Shown: piece after piece, positions 25,381-34,071 of the stretch
Numbering within the stretch: the first letter of the stretch is position 1
Layout of the letters: each line of letters starts with the position of its first letter
Assembly (NCBI GenBank): GCA_002399445.1
Contig: DHDR01000011.1
Span: 1-64,000, forward strand
Source of the DNA: Ruminococcaceae bacterium UBA4871
GTDB lineage: Bacteria; Bacillota; Clostridia; Oscillospirales; Acutalibacteraceae
Reading direction: 5' to 3'
Length of the DNA stretch: 64,000 bases
Made by a program: the position numbers and the translations under genes
The notes under the pieces: model-generated
What the model was told of the DNA's origin: nothing
Seen by the model: only the letters and a program-made list of their open reading frames with translations
The model's database searches: none

Positions 25381-27112
25381 GAGCCTGTGGGTGGTGTGCA
25401 AGCGGCAGCCGAACGGTAAAAACAGAGCCTTCGCCAACGCGGCTTTCCACGCTGATGTCCCCGCCGTAAAGTACCGCAATATGCTTTACAATCGACAGCC
25501 CCAGCCCTGTTCCGCCGATTTCGCGGGAGCGGCTGGTATCCACACGGTAGAAGCGTTCAAACAGACGCGGGATATGTTCCGGAGCAATGCCGATTCCAGT
25601 GTCATGCACCCGGATGACGGCAATCTCCTGCTGAGAGGCACCGGTGATCTCCACTTTTCCGCCGGGTTTATTATATTTGATAGCATTTTCAATCAGATTC
25701 GTAAAAAGCTGCTGCAGACGTGTTGGAGCACAGCATACATAAAGGTCGGGAGCGATATGAAAATCAACGAAGACTTGATTCTTTTCTGCTGAAAGGCTCA
25801 GGTGCTCCACACTGTCCCGCACAATTTCTTCCACACTAATCGGCTGTGCAGCAGGATCTTCCCGCATATTCTCCAGACGGGAAAGCACCAGCATATCGTC
25901 AATCAGATGCTGCAGCCGCTCTGCCTCCATATCTAGTACATCATAAAAATAAACACGTGTCTGTTTATCGCGGTCACTGCTTTTCAGCAATTCAATGCTG
26001 GCACGGATGGAAGTTAGCGGCGTTTTCAGCTCATGTGTCACATTTCCTACAAATTCGCTGCGCATCTGCTCCAGCCGTTTCATCCGACTGATGTCACTGA
26101 CGACAGCAAGCACGCTGTCACCGCCCTCGACCACAGCCGCGTAGACGGTAAACTGCTGTCCGGAAGTTACACCGGCAATCTGTTCTTTACAAGGAGTCCC
26201 TGCCTTTTTTGCTTTATGCATGACACCGCCCACATGACTTAAAATCAGACTGCTGTCCACAGAGGCACCAACACACAGAGTGGGACAGGAAAGGAGTTCC
26301 CGCAGCCGTTCATTGAAAAATAAGACGCGTCCATGCTGGTCAACTGCCAGCACACCATCGTCCATTCCTTCCAGCAGCCCTTTTAAGCGGCTTTGGTTGC
26401 GGTTAAGTTCTGCAATAGCATTTTCTGTGCTTTGTGTCATCCGGTTAAAGGAGCGTGCCAGACTGCCAACCTCATCTTTGGCATTTTTGACGGAAACACG
26501 GCTGGCAAAATGTCCGCGGCTGATTTCTTTCGCTGCATCGGTCAGTTCCTGCAGCGGATGCAGCATTCGCGACACAAAAGGCAGAGTCGCCGCACAGGCA
26601 ATCAGGATGCCGACCAGCATACAAATTCCGGCGCTCCATACCAAGTTCCTTAAAACCTGATCCATTTCGGTTGTCCGTAACGCTGCACGGATAATATATT
26701 GATTCCCTGCCAACTGCGCCGCATAAAGATAGCGTTCATGCGTAGTTTCACTCAAATGCAAATCATAGCCACGGCCTTTTTGCAAAGCCTGCTGCACTTC
26801 CGGACGATGTAAATGATTTTCATTAATATTCTGCCGTTCACTGTCCCCCAGCACTTTCCCTTGTCTGCTGATAATACTGATACGCACCTGCTGTCCGGCC
26901 TGCTGCAGGGAATTACCCAGCCGTTGGGCCTCCTGCTGCGGATTTTGGGCCATCTTATCCGTTTCCATCCCCGAAAGGGAAAGTACAGCGTTCAGTCTTC
27001 TGACAAATTCCTGTTTGTACTGATTCTGCACTTGAAAAGCCCCCAGCAAAAATGCCACGGTAAAGCTAATGACCACAATTACAGAATTGAGGAGAGCCAT
27101 CTTCTTTTTCAA
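25373..27112 (-). CDS. phoR: Phosphate-sensor histidine kinase PhoR
   Basis: A 579-residue membrane histidine kinase. Helix 1 (about 7-27) and helix 2 (about 158-180) frame an extracytoplasmic sensor region, followed by a HAMP domain (about 180-230), a PAS-like domain (about 240-345), a HisKA domain with the phosphoacceptor His360 in VTHELKTPLTSI, and a HATPase domain (NLIENAIKYNKP; DTGIGIAPEH; GTGLGLSI). The gene overlaps the end of phoP by 4 bp. Context with pst and phoU strongly supports phosphate sensing. Confidence 0.92.
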   Translation of the reverse strand: MKKKMALLNSVIVVISFTVAFLLGAFQVQNQYKQEFVRRLNAVLSLSGMETDKMAQNPQQEAQRLGNSLQQAGQQVRISIISRQGKVLGDSERQNINENHLHRPEVQQALQKGRGYDLHLSETTHERYLYAAQLAGNQYIIRAALRTTEMDQVLRNLVWSAGICMLVGILIACAATLPFVSRMLHPLQELTDAAKEISRGHFASRVSVKNAKDEVGSLARSFNRMTQSTENAIAELNRNQSRLKGLLEGMDDGVLAVDQHGRVLFFNERLRELLSCPTLCVGASVDSSLILSHVGGVMHKAKKAGTPCKEQIAGVTSGQQFTVYAAVVEGGDSVLAVVSDISRMKRLEQMRSEFVGNVTHELKTPLTSIRASIELLKSSDRDKQTRVYFYDVLDMEAERLQHLIDDMLVLSRLENMREDPAAQPISVEEIVRDSVEHLSLSAEKNQVFVDFHIAPDLYVCCAPTRLQQLFTNLIENAIKYNKPGGKVEITGASQQEIAVIRVHDTGIGIAPEHIPRLFERFYRVDTSRSREIGGTGLGLSIVKHIAVLYGGDISVESRVGEGSVFTVRLPLAHHPQAQK

Positions 27113-27822
27113 ACAGTTCCTCCCTCCTGCGCACAGAATTTATAGCCGACACCACGCACAGTCAGAATACGCTCCGGTTTATTCGGATCGTCCTCTATTT
27201 TCTGACGCAAATACCGCACATGCACATCTACTGTGCGTGTATCGCCGAAATATTCTGTCCCCCAAACTTTGTTGAGAAGCGTGTCCCGTGTCAGCACTTT
27301 CCCCTGATGCCGCATCAGCATACAGAGAAGGTCAAACTCTTTGGCAGTGAGTCCAACCAGCTTTCCGTTCTTTCGCACCGTGTGGCGGGCAATATCCACC
27401 TGCAGCCCATCGGCGGAAAATATCCGTTCTGCAGGCTGTTCCTGCTGTGCGGCACGCCGGAGCACTGCCCGCACACGCGCACAGAGTTCTTTTACTCCGA
27501 AAGGTTTTGTTATGTAGTCATCGGCACCCATTTCCAGCCCGAGTACCTTGTCCATTTCCTCTCCTTTTGCAGTCAGCATCAGAACAGGGATTGACCGTGT
27601 CTGCTCATTTTCCCGCAAAGCGCGGCAGATCTGCAGTCCATCCATCCCCGGCATCATCCAATCCAACAGGATTGCATCCGGACGGCAGAGCCGGACCGCT
27701 TGCAGTAACGTTTCCCCATCTGGAAACTCACCGGTTTCAAACCCAGCGTCTTTCAGGCTGAAAGCAATCAGCCTGCGTATATTTTGTTCATCATCCGCAA
27801 TATAAACCAAAGGCACAGGCAC
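27109..27822 (-). CDS. phoP: Phosphate response regulator (PhoP/PhoB)
   Basis: An OmpR-family response regulator of 237 residues. The receiver domain has the acidic pair D10-D11, phosphoacceptor Asp54 in LLDWMMPG and Lys106 in ITKPFG. The C-terminal winged helix (about 135-232) includes LTAKEFDLLCML and TVDVHVRYLRQKIEDDP. It is expected to bind the direct TTTTAACA repeats upstream of pstS when phosphorylated by PhoR. Confidence 0.92.
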   Translation of the reverse strand: MPVPLVYIADDEQNIRRLIAFSLKDAGFETGEFPDGETLLQAVRLCRPDAILLDWMMPGMDGLQICRALRENEQTRSIPVLMLTAKGEEMDKVLGLEMGADDYITKPFGVKELCARVRAVLRRAAQQEQPAERIFSADGLQVDIARHTVRKNGKLVGLTAKEFDLLCMLMRHQGKVLTRDTLLNKVWGTEYFGDTRTVDVHVRYLRQKIEDDPNKPERILTVRGVGYKFCAQEGGTV

Positions 27823-27875
27823 TTTCTCCTCTCTTCAGGATCCTATCTTTTCCACTGAAAACAAAAAGGCTTCCG

Positions 27876-28574
27876 TCAATCCGATCCTTTGTATCCTGCC
27901 GCCGGCATTTCTTCCCCATCGTTCAGGTCGGGATGCTCACCAGTTACGAGATAAATGACCCATTCCGCGATATTGGTGGCATGGTCTCCCATCCGCTCTA
28001 CATACTTAATCATAAAAAGCAAGTCAACATCATGCATGACCTGTTCCGGATTGTGCGCAATCGCAGAAGAAACCTCCAAAACGACTTTGCCAAACGCTGC
28101 ATCCACCGCATCATCCGCCATACAAATCCGTCTTGCCTGTTGAACGTCCCGGCTCAGGTAACTGTCCATCGCACTGCTGAACATATCCTGTACCGTTTCC
28201 AGCGTGTTCACAATATGGTTAACAGGAAGGCGTTGGCTGTCGGCCATTCCACTGGTCACGAGAATTTCACAGATATCCGCACACTGGTCAGCTTCTCGTT
28301 CCATATCGGTCAGGATTTTCAGGCTTGCCGCAATAATGCGCAGGTCACCGGCAATCGGCTGCTGACTGGCAATTAAGTTCATACAAAGTTTTTCATTTTC
28401 ATGTTCCATGCGGTCAATTACGCTGTCACTTCCTGCAACCTTTCGGGCCAGTTCCACATTTCCAGTACGCAGCGTCTGTATCGTCAATTCAATGCGGCTT
28501 TGGATAGCGTCCCCCATCTCCGTTATTTTTTTTGTCAGAGATTTCAGTTCCTGATCAAAATATTTTCTGGCCAT
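27876..28574 (-). CDS. phoU: Phosphate transport regulator PhoU
   Basis: PhoU connects the Pst transporter with PhoR and represses the regulon under phosphate excess. The 232-residue helical protein has two PhoU repeats, each with a metal-binding acidic motif (DRMEHENEKLCMNLI; YVERMGDHATNIAEWVIYL). AGGAGG precedes the ATG. It lies between pstB and phoP as in many Firmicutes. Confidence 0.93.
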   Translation of the reverse strand: MARKYFDQELKSLTKKITEMGDAIQSRIELTIQTLRTGNVELARKVAGSDSVIDRMEHENEKLCMNLIASQQPIAGDLRIIAASLKILTDMEREADQCADICEILVTSGMADSQRLPVNHIVNTLETVQDMFSSAMDSYLSRDVQQARRICMADDAVDAAFGKVVLEVSSAIAHNPEQVMHDVDLLFMIKYVERMGDHATNIAEWVIYLVTGEHPDLNDGEEMPAAGYKGSD

Positions 28575-28672
28575 TCCATTCTGCCTCCTATTATATCATA
28601 TTATCCGTCCTGTATCCCGCCTGTTTTTCTGAAATATACAGCAGCACTAAGGAAAAATGAAAACAGCTTTTC

Positions 28673-29554
28673 TCAGCCAAACCGGCCGGTAATATACCGC
28701 TCTGTCCGCTCATCCGCCGGATTGTTAAACATATCCGTCGTATTGGTATATTCCACGAGTTGTCCAAGCAGGAAAAACGCTGTATTGTCTGCAATACGGG
28801 CAGCCTGCTGCATATTATGTGTCACAATGATAACGGTATACTCCTTGCGCAGGTCACCCATCAAATCCTCAATTTTTAAAGTTGAAATCGGGTCCAGTGC
28901 GCTGGTCGGCTCATCCATCAGCAGAATGTCCGGCTTTACAGCCAACGTACGCGCAATACAAAGCCGCTGCTGCTGACCGCCAGACAGGCTTAATGCGCTT
29001 TTTTTCAGTCGGTCTTTCACTTCATCCCAAAGGGCAGCTGCCTGCAGACTGGTTTCTACGATTTCATCCAGCTTTGCTTTATTTTTGACGCCGTGAATTT
29101 TCGGACCGTAGGTAACATTATCATAAATGCTCATGGGAAAAGGATTGGCCTTTTGAAAGACCATTCCTGCACGCTTACGCAGCAGTGTTACATCCGTGCG
29201 GGGTGCATAGATGTCTTCACCATCTATGGTGACTTTCCCCGTAATCCGGCAATTTTCCACTAAATCATTCATGCGGTTGAGAGTTTTCAGGCAGGTCGAT
29301 TTTCCACAGCCGGAAGGCCCAATAAATGCCGTGACACGATTTTCGGGGATTTCCATATTTATCCCTTTCAGCGCCTGAAAATCTCCATAATAAAGGTCTA
29401 AATTTTGCATGCCGATTTTTATTTTTTCTTTTCCGGAAAGTTTTCCATAAGCTGTTTGAATCTTCGCTTCTTGATCTTGTTGAAACGGCAGGTCCTGATG
29501 CACGGGCGTTTGAGAGCCGTCCGGTCGGACAGCAATTTTTGTTTGTAAATTCAT
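28673..29554 (-). CDS. pstB: Phosphate ABC transporter ATP-binding protein PstB
   Basis: The ATPase of the high-affinity phosphate importer. It shows Walker [10 protein letters not shown] (about residues 79-87), the ABC signature LSGGQQQR, Walker [14 protein letters not shown] and the H-loop VTHNMQQA. An N-terminal extension of about 45 polar residues precedes the ABC domain, making the protein longer (293 residues) than the usual 250-260; its role is unknown. The start at 29552-29554 follows GAAGGGAG; an upstream ATG at 29581 is also in frame. Confidence 0.93.
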   Translation of the reverse strand: MNLQTKIAVRPDGSQTPVHQDLPFQQDQEAKIQTAYGKLSGKEKIKIGMQNLDLYYGDFQALKGINMEIPENRVTAFIGPSGCGKSTCLKTLNRMNDLVENCRITGKVTIDGEDIYAPRTDVTLLRKRAGMVFQKANPFPMSIYDNVTYGPKIHGVKNKAKLDEIVETSLQAAALWDEVKDRLKKSALSLSGGQQQRLCIARTLAVKPDILLMDEPTSALDPISTLKIEDLMGDLRKEYTVIIVTHNMQQAARIADNTAFFLLGQLVEYTNTTDMFNNPADERTERYITGRFG

Positions 29555-29590
29555 ACCGTTTTGTACTCCCTTCTGATACATGACAGCGGT

Positions 29591-30493
29591 CTATTGAGCA
29601 GTTCCGGTCGCCTTTTTATCCAGATGCCGGCTCAAAGCGCGGGCAAGAATGCTGAACCCCAAAACCATTAGAATGAGGATTGCCGAACATAAATTGGCAA
29701 TTTGCGTGGAATTGGCCGCAATGGACTCCGTGCGGGAAGCCCAAATCTGCAGTGCCAGTGTTTCGCCGGGACGCATCGGATTGAGCGGACAGGTTGGAGA
29801 AGTAAGATTCCAGTTGCTCCAGTTAAGGTCTGTACTCATCCCTGCAGTATAAAGTAAAGCCGCAGCTTCTCCAAATCCACGCCCCGCCGCTAAAATAACA
29901 CCTGTCATAATACGCGGAATACACGCCGGCAGCAGCATATGAACAATAGACTCCCAATGAGTAGCACCCAGCGCAAGGCTTCCTTCTTTATATTCTGCCG
30001 GAAGCGCACGAAAAGCGTCCACCGTTGTGATGGTAATGAGCGGCAGACAGAGAATGGAAACCGCCAATGCTCCCGCTAAAAGATTCCACCTCGCATGGGT
30101 CATCAGAATAAATACCAGATACCCGAACAAACCGATGACAATAGACGGCAAGGAGGAAAGCGTTTCCACACATATGCGGATAAATCGGGTCATTTTGGTA
30201 TCCTGCGCGTATTCCGACAGATAAATTCCCGCTAAAATTCCGGCAGGCACACTGATAAGCAATGCGAGGATAACCAAATAAACTGTATTAAAGAGTTGGT
30301 TGCCAACACCCTCAGCCGTAAAAGACAGCATGTCCGGTGTAAAACCGGCAAAGCCGTTGTAAAGCGTGTACCCCACAAAAGCCAGCAGAAGCAGCAGGAT
30401 AAAACCCGCCACAGCATAAAAGATACCCGTCATAAAGCGGTCTGTGGTACGGTTTCGGCGGCTGATTCGGTTCATTTCAGGCTCACTTTTCAT
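29591..30493 (-). CDS. pstA: Phosphate ABC transporter permease PstA
   Basis: A 300-residue integral membrane permease with six predicted helices and the EAA-like loop (EYKEGSLALGATHWESI). AAGGTGG precedes the chosen ATG (30491-30493), which overlaps the pstC stop by 11 bp; this coupling is common for pst permeases. Longer in-frame extension into pstC is unlikely to be used. Confidence 0.93.
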   Translation of the reverse strand: MKSEPEMNRISRRNRTTDRFMTGIFYAVAGFILLLLLAFVGYTLYNGFAGFTPDMLSFTAEGVGNQLFNTVYLVILALLISVPAGILAGIYLSEYAQDTKMTRFIRICVETLSSLPSIVIGLFGYLVFILMTHARWNLLAGALAVSILCLPLITITTVDAFRALPAEYKEGSLALGATHWESIVHMLLPACIPRIMTGVILAAGRGFGEAAALLYTAGMSTDLNWSNWNLTSPTCPLNPMRPGETLALQIWASRTESIAANSTQIANLCSAILILMVLGFSILARALSRHLDKKATGTAQ

Positions 30494-31388
30494 TGGAATG
30501 TTCCACCTTTCCCGAAACCAAATGAATGAGGAAAATAAATAAAAGGGAAATAAAGAACAACAGCAGCGCAATTGTCCACAGTGCCGTATTATATTCCCCG
30601 CCTTCTGCTGCACCACCCATGTCCGCAGCAATGGTGGCTGTCAGGTTGGAAGTGGGCGAAAAAATATTGCGGGGGAATGCTTTCATTTGTCCAATCACCA
30701 TGGCAACTGCCAGTGCTTCGCCAAATGCCCGTGCAAGGCCCAGAATAATACCTGTCAAAATTCCCGATTTTGCATTTGGCAGCACAATCCGGCGAATTGT
30801 CTGCCAGCGTGTGGAACCCATCCCATAAGAAGCTTCACGGTAGCCCTGCGGAACACTGCGGATAGCGTCCGCTGCAACTGTAGTGATGGAAGGATAAATC
30901 ATAACTGCCAGAACAAGGGAAGCTGCCAAAACGCCATAGCCTACCTGCAGATGAAAGGCTTTGCGGATAGCCGGAACCAGCACGCTGGTACCCACCCAAC
31001 CATAAACAACTGATGGAATGCCGACAAAAATTTCAATTGCCGGCTGAAAAAAATGCGCGCCAAAACGCGGAGAAATTTCTGTCAGGAATATTGCTGATGC
31101 AAGACTGAACGGAACCACAATCAACAGTGCCAAACCACATGTAGACAATGAACCAACGATAAAAATGGCCGCACCGACTGCACCGCCGCCCTGAAAATCG
31201 TCTGCCGGATTCCAATGTGCAGAAAACAGAAATTCCATTAGACTATGTTTATAAGTTGTAAAGGTACCAAGGCCCTTGTATGCCAAAAAGATTCCAATAG
31301 CAAACGTGACAGCAATCATAAAAATACCAAAAGCGGTTACAACTGCTCTGCCCGCATATTCTCGTCTGAACCTATTTTTTCCCTTCAT
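30483..31388 (-). CDS. pstC: Phosphate ABC transporter permease PstC
   Basis: A 301-residue permease with six predicted helices. The permease signature loop reads GYREASYGMGSTRWQTIRRI, and VGIPSVVYGWVG is typical of PstC. It pairs with PstA to form the membrane channel. It follows pstS after a 94-bp gap with an internal hairpin. Confidence 0.93.
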   Translation of the reverse strand: MKGKNRFRREYAGRAVVTAFGIFMIAVTFAIGIFLAYKGLGTFTTYKHSLMEFLFSAHWNPADDFQGGGAVGAAIFIVGSLSTCGLALLIVVPFSLASAIFLTEISPRFGAHFFQPAIEIFVGIPSVVYGWVGTSVLVPAIRKAFHLQVGYGVLAASLVLAVMIYPSITTVAADAIRSVPQGYREASYGMGSTRWQTIRRIVLPNAKSGILTGIILGLARAFGEALAVAMVIGQMKAFPRNIFSPTSNLTATIAADMGGAAEGGEYNTALWTIALLLFFISLLFIFLIHLVSGKVEHSNEK

Positions 31389-31421
31389 CCTGCTGCTTAC
31401 TCCTTTTTTAACATGGAAAAG

Positions 31422-31458
31422 AATCAGGCAGGTTTTACAATCTACAATCTGCCTGATT
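31422..31458 (-). terminator. Hairpin between pstS and pstC (partial terminator)
   Basis: AATCAGGCAG (31422-31431) and CTGCCTGATT (31449-31458) form a hairpin just downstream of the pstS stop on the minus strand, followed by a short CTTTT run. Such a weak terminator or processing site would let the abundant binding protein be made in excess over the permease. Confidence 0.55.
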
Positions 31459-31482
31459 CACGATTTCGTTTCCGTTTCGGAA

Positions 31483-32406
31483 TTATTTCTTGCCTTCTGC
31501 GTCACGCTTGCTCACAACACTGCTCGCCATTTTGGACGTCACACCATAGCCGAGACTTTCCATCTTTTTTCCGTATTCATCAGAAGAAATAAAATTGATG
31601 TAAGCCTTCACCGCTCCCTCTGCTGTTCCTTTGGTGTACATATGCTCATATCCCCATACCTGATATTTACCGTTATAGGTATTTTCCAGTGTTGGTTCCG
31701 CACCATCAATGGCAACGGCCGTAACTTTGCTCTTATTACCGCCAATCAAATAGCTCAGCGCAACGTAACCGATAGCACCCTTATTTTCCTGAATGCTCTG
31801 CAGCAAAGTACCAGAGTTGTCTGTTTCCAGAGTTGCATTTGAAGCTTCCTGCTTACCATCCAGCGCATACTTGGTAAACAGGGCACGGGTACCAGAGGTT
31901 TTAGGGCGAGTAATCAAAACGATTGGTTCATCTGGGCCACCGACTTCTTTCCAATTTTTCGTCTGTGCCGTAAAAATAGAAATGAGCTGCTGTTTGGTCA
32001 GATTCTTAACTTTCTCCCCCACATCGTTGTTGACCACCGGTGCCATAGTCACTGTACAAACTTTATGGTCGACTAATGCTTTGGCTTTGTCTGCACTCAG
32101 CTTACTTTCGGCAAAAACATCAGAATTACCAATCGCAACAGAACCATCGGAAACCTGTTTTAAGCCGTTGCCTGAACCGCCGGCATTCAGTGTAATCGAA
32201 ACATTCGGATATTTTGCCTTAAATGCCTTTGCAGCATCCTGCGCCAGCGGAAGCAGAGCCGAGGATCCAGAGCCAGTAATCATACCGTTCATGTCCGCTG
32301 TACTCCCACCATTTGAAGCAGAAGAAGAGTTGCTGCCGCAGCCTGCAGCCAAAAATGCGCTGCCAGCAATGACAGCTGCCAAAACTGTGCTCATGATTTT
32401 TTTCAT
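31483..32406 (-). CDS. pstS: Phosphate-binding lipoprotein PstS
   Basis: The extracellular solute-binding protein, 307 residues. The N-terminus is a lipoprotein signal peptide with lipobox LAAGC, the lipidated Cys being residue 23, followed by a Ser/Asn-rich linker. Phosphate-binding loops are visible in GSGSSALLPLA, NAGGSGNGLKQVSDG, and RPKTSGTRALF. It is the first gene of the operon, directly after the Pho box. Confidence 0.94.
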   Translation of the reverse strand: MKKIMSTVLAAVIAGSAFLAAGCGSNSSSASNGGSTADMNGMITGSGSSALLPLAQDAAKAFKAKYPNVSITLNAGGSGNGLKQVSDGSVAIGNSDVFAESKLSADKAKALVDHKVCTVTMAPVVNNDVGEKVKNLTKQQLISIFTAQTKNWKEVGGPDEPIVLITRPKTSGTRALFTKYALDGKQEASNATLETDNSGTLLQSIQENKGAIGYVALSYLIGGNKSKVTAVAIDGAEPTLENTYNGKYQVWGYEHMYTKGTAEGAVKAYINFISSDEYGKKMESLGYGVTSKMASSVVSKRDAEGKK

Positions 32407-32459
32407 AACAAAATATCCTCTTTTCTCGGTTTCATCGTTTTCTTTTGCTTACAACATTT

Positions 32460-32493
32460 ATTTTAAAGATTCTGTGTTAAAAGCATGTTAAAA
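32460..32493 (-). promoter_or_regulatory. Pho box and promoter of pstS
   Basis: Read on the minus strand, TTTTAACA occurs twice (32493-32486 and 32482-32475) with an exact 11-bp period, the arrangement of PhoP direct repeats known from Bacillus subtilis. A TAAAAT -10 box lies at 32465-32460 and no classical -35 box is needed. This predicts phosphate-starvation activation of the whole pst-phoU-phoPR operon, including autoregulation of phoPR. Confidence 0.75.
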
Positions 32494-32553
32494 CAAGATT
32501 AGATTGCAATTAAGTCTGCCAATTATACGGTCAGTCCCAAAAAACATTGATTT

Positions 32554-32605
32554 GTATCAAGAAAGGGCAGAAGCCGTAAAAACAGCTTCTGCCCTTTCTT
32601 GATAC
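32554..32605 (-). terminator. Long 21-bp inverted repeat after pyrI
   Basis: GTATCAAGAAAGGGCAGAAG (32554-32573) with the next C pairs perfectly with the segment 32585-32605. It lies 22 bp downstream of pyrI on the minus strand and before the pst promoter. It has no T-run directly after it, so it may be a terminator of modest strength or an RNA-stability hairpin. Confidence 0.55.
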
Positions 32606-32627
32606 AGGATACAGTTAATTACTTTGT

Positions 32628-33059
32628 TTAACAATGTGGGCGTTCATACTCTTGCTCACAATAAATACAGCGGTAGCGGCGCGTCTTGGGATCACAGAGT
32701 TTAAAAACTTGATCCACACCTTCCTCAATAGTGGTAATGCAGCGAGGATTTTTGCAGGTGATTACATTTTTAATGTATTGGGGCAATGTCAAAGCTTTCT
32801 TTTCCACAATGTGCCCATCTTTAATGTAGTCAACTGTGATATTTGGATCAATAAACCCCAGCACATCCAAATCGACATTTTTTTCGCCCTCAATTTTGAT
32901 AATATCCTTGCGCCCATATTTGGTACTGCGGGCATTTTTAATGACTGCCACGCAACAATCCAGCTTCTCCAAATGCAGTAAATCATAAATCCGCATACTG
33001 GTACCGGCTTCAATATGGTCAATTACAATACCGGTCTGCAAAGAATCAATATTCAGCAT
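32628..33059 (-). CDS. pyrI: Aspartate carbamoyltransferase regulatory chain
   Basis: PyrI carries allosteric CTP/ATP control to PyrB. The 143-residue protein has the nucleotide-binding N-domain ([18 protein letters not shown]) and a C-terminal zinc domain with four Cys (CKNPRC, then CIYC). It overlaps pyrB by 7 bp. PyrI occurs in enterics, archaea and part of the Clostridia. Confidence 0.94.
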   Translation of the reverse strand: MLNIDSLQTGIVIDHIEAGTSMRIYDLLHLEKLDCCVAVIKNARSTKYGRKDIIKIEGEKNVDLDVLGFIDPNITVDYIKDGHIVEKKALTLPQYIKNVITCKNPRCITTIEEGVDQVFKLCDPKTRRYRCIYCEQEYERPHC

Positions 33060-33979
33060 GGCCGTTTCACCCCCAGTAAAGTCATCATGAGTGCCATACG
33101 CACATAGACGCCATTCTGTACCTGATCAAAATAAGCCGCACGCGGGTCATCATCTACATCCAGTGAAATTTCATTGACGCGCGGCAGCGGGTGTAAAATA
33201 TACATATCCGGCTTGGCGGCCTGCAGTTTTGCCTCCGTCAAAATATAACTGTCCTTCAGACGGACATAATCCTCTTCATTGAAAAAACGTTCCTTTTGCA
33301 CACGGGTCATATAGAGGATATCTAAATCCGGCAGAACCGACTCCAAATTTGTTACTTCCTGATACGAAATATTTTTGGGCTTCAAGACCTCATCAATGAT
33401 ATAACTTGGCACCCGCAGTTCCTCCGGAGAAATCAAAATAAAGCGGATATTCTCATATCGTGCCAAGGATTTAATAAGCGAATGTACGGTACGGCCAAAT
33501 TTCAAGTCACCGCACAAACCGATTGTCAGGTCATGCAGACGCCCTTTCTTACAGTGAATCGTCATCAAGTCTGTCAGTGTCTGTGTTGGATGCTGGTGAC
33601 CGCCGTCGCCTGCATTAATAACGGGGATTTTGGAAAAATGGGCTGCCCTGCGCGGCGCGCCCTCTTTAGGATGCCGCATAGCACAGATATCTGCGAAGCA
33701 GGACACCACACGAATGGTATCGGCAACGCTTTCCCCTTTCGTCGCGGATGAGGTGGCAGCCGAGTGAAATCCCATCACACTGCCCCCCATATTGAGCATG
33801 GCAGTCTCAAAGCTGAGACGGGTGCGCGTACTTGGCTCATAAAAAAGGGTTGCCAGCTTTTTGCCATCACATACATGGGCATATTTCTTTGGATTTGCCG
33901 CAATGTCATCTGCAAGATCCAGCAACTGGTCAATCTCCGCCACAGAGAGATCCAGTGGGTCCAATAAATGTCTTATCAT
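33053..33979 (-). CDS. pyrB: Aspartate carbamoyltransferase catalytic chain
   Basis: PyrB condenses carbamoyl phosphate with aspartate, the first committed pyrimidine step. The carbamoyl-phosphate motif [13 protein letters not shown] lies near residues 47-59; HPTQTLTD and [11 protein letters not shown] follow, and [11 protein letters not shown] closes the active site. The 308-residue length is normal. AGGAGG precedes the ATG. No PyrR-type leader was recognised upstream; control may come from the peptidase-gene leader if the genes are cotranscribed. Confidence 0.95.
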   Translation of the reverse strand: MIRHLLDPLDLSVAEIDQLLDLADDIAANPKKYAHVCDGKKLATLFYEPSTRTRLSFETAMLNMGGSVMGFHSAATSSATKGESVADTIRVVSCFADICAMRHPKEGAPRRAAHFSKIPVINAGDGGHQHPTQTLTDLMTIHCKKGRLHDLTIGLCGDLKFGRTVHSLIKSLARYENIRFILISPEELRVPSYIIDEVLKPKNISYQEVTNLESVLPDLDILYMTRVQKERFFNEEDYVRLKDSYILTEAKLQAAKPDMYILHPLPRVNEISLDVDDDPRAAYFDQVQNGVYVRMALMMTLLGVKRPC

Positions 33980-34071
33980 GATTCCTCCTGCATTTCAATC
34001 CTCGGGCAGCTGCCGCAGATTGGTTTCAAAGGGAGCTGAGCTGCACAGCTTTCTTCCATTATATCTATGGA

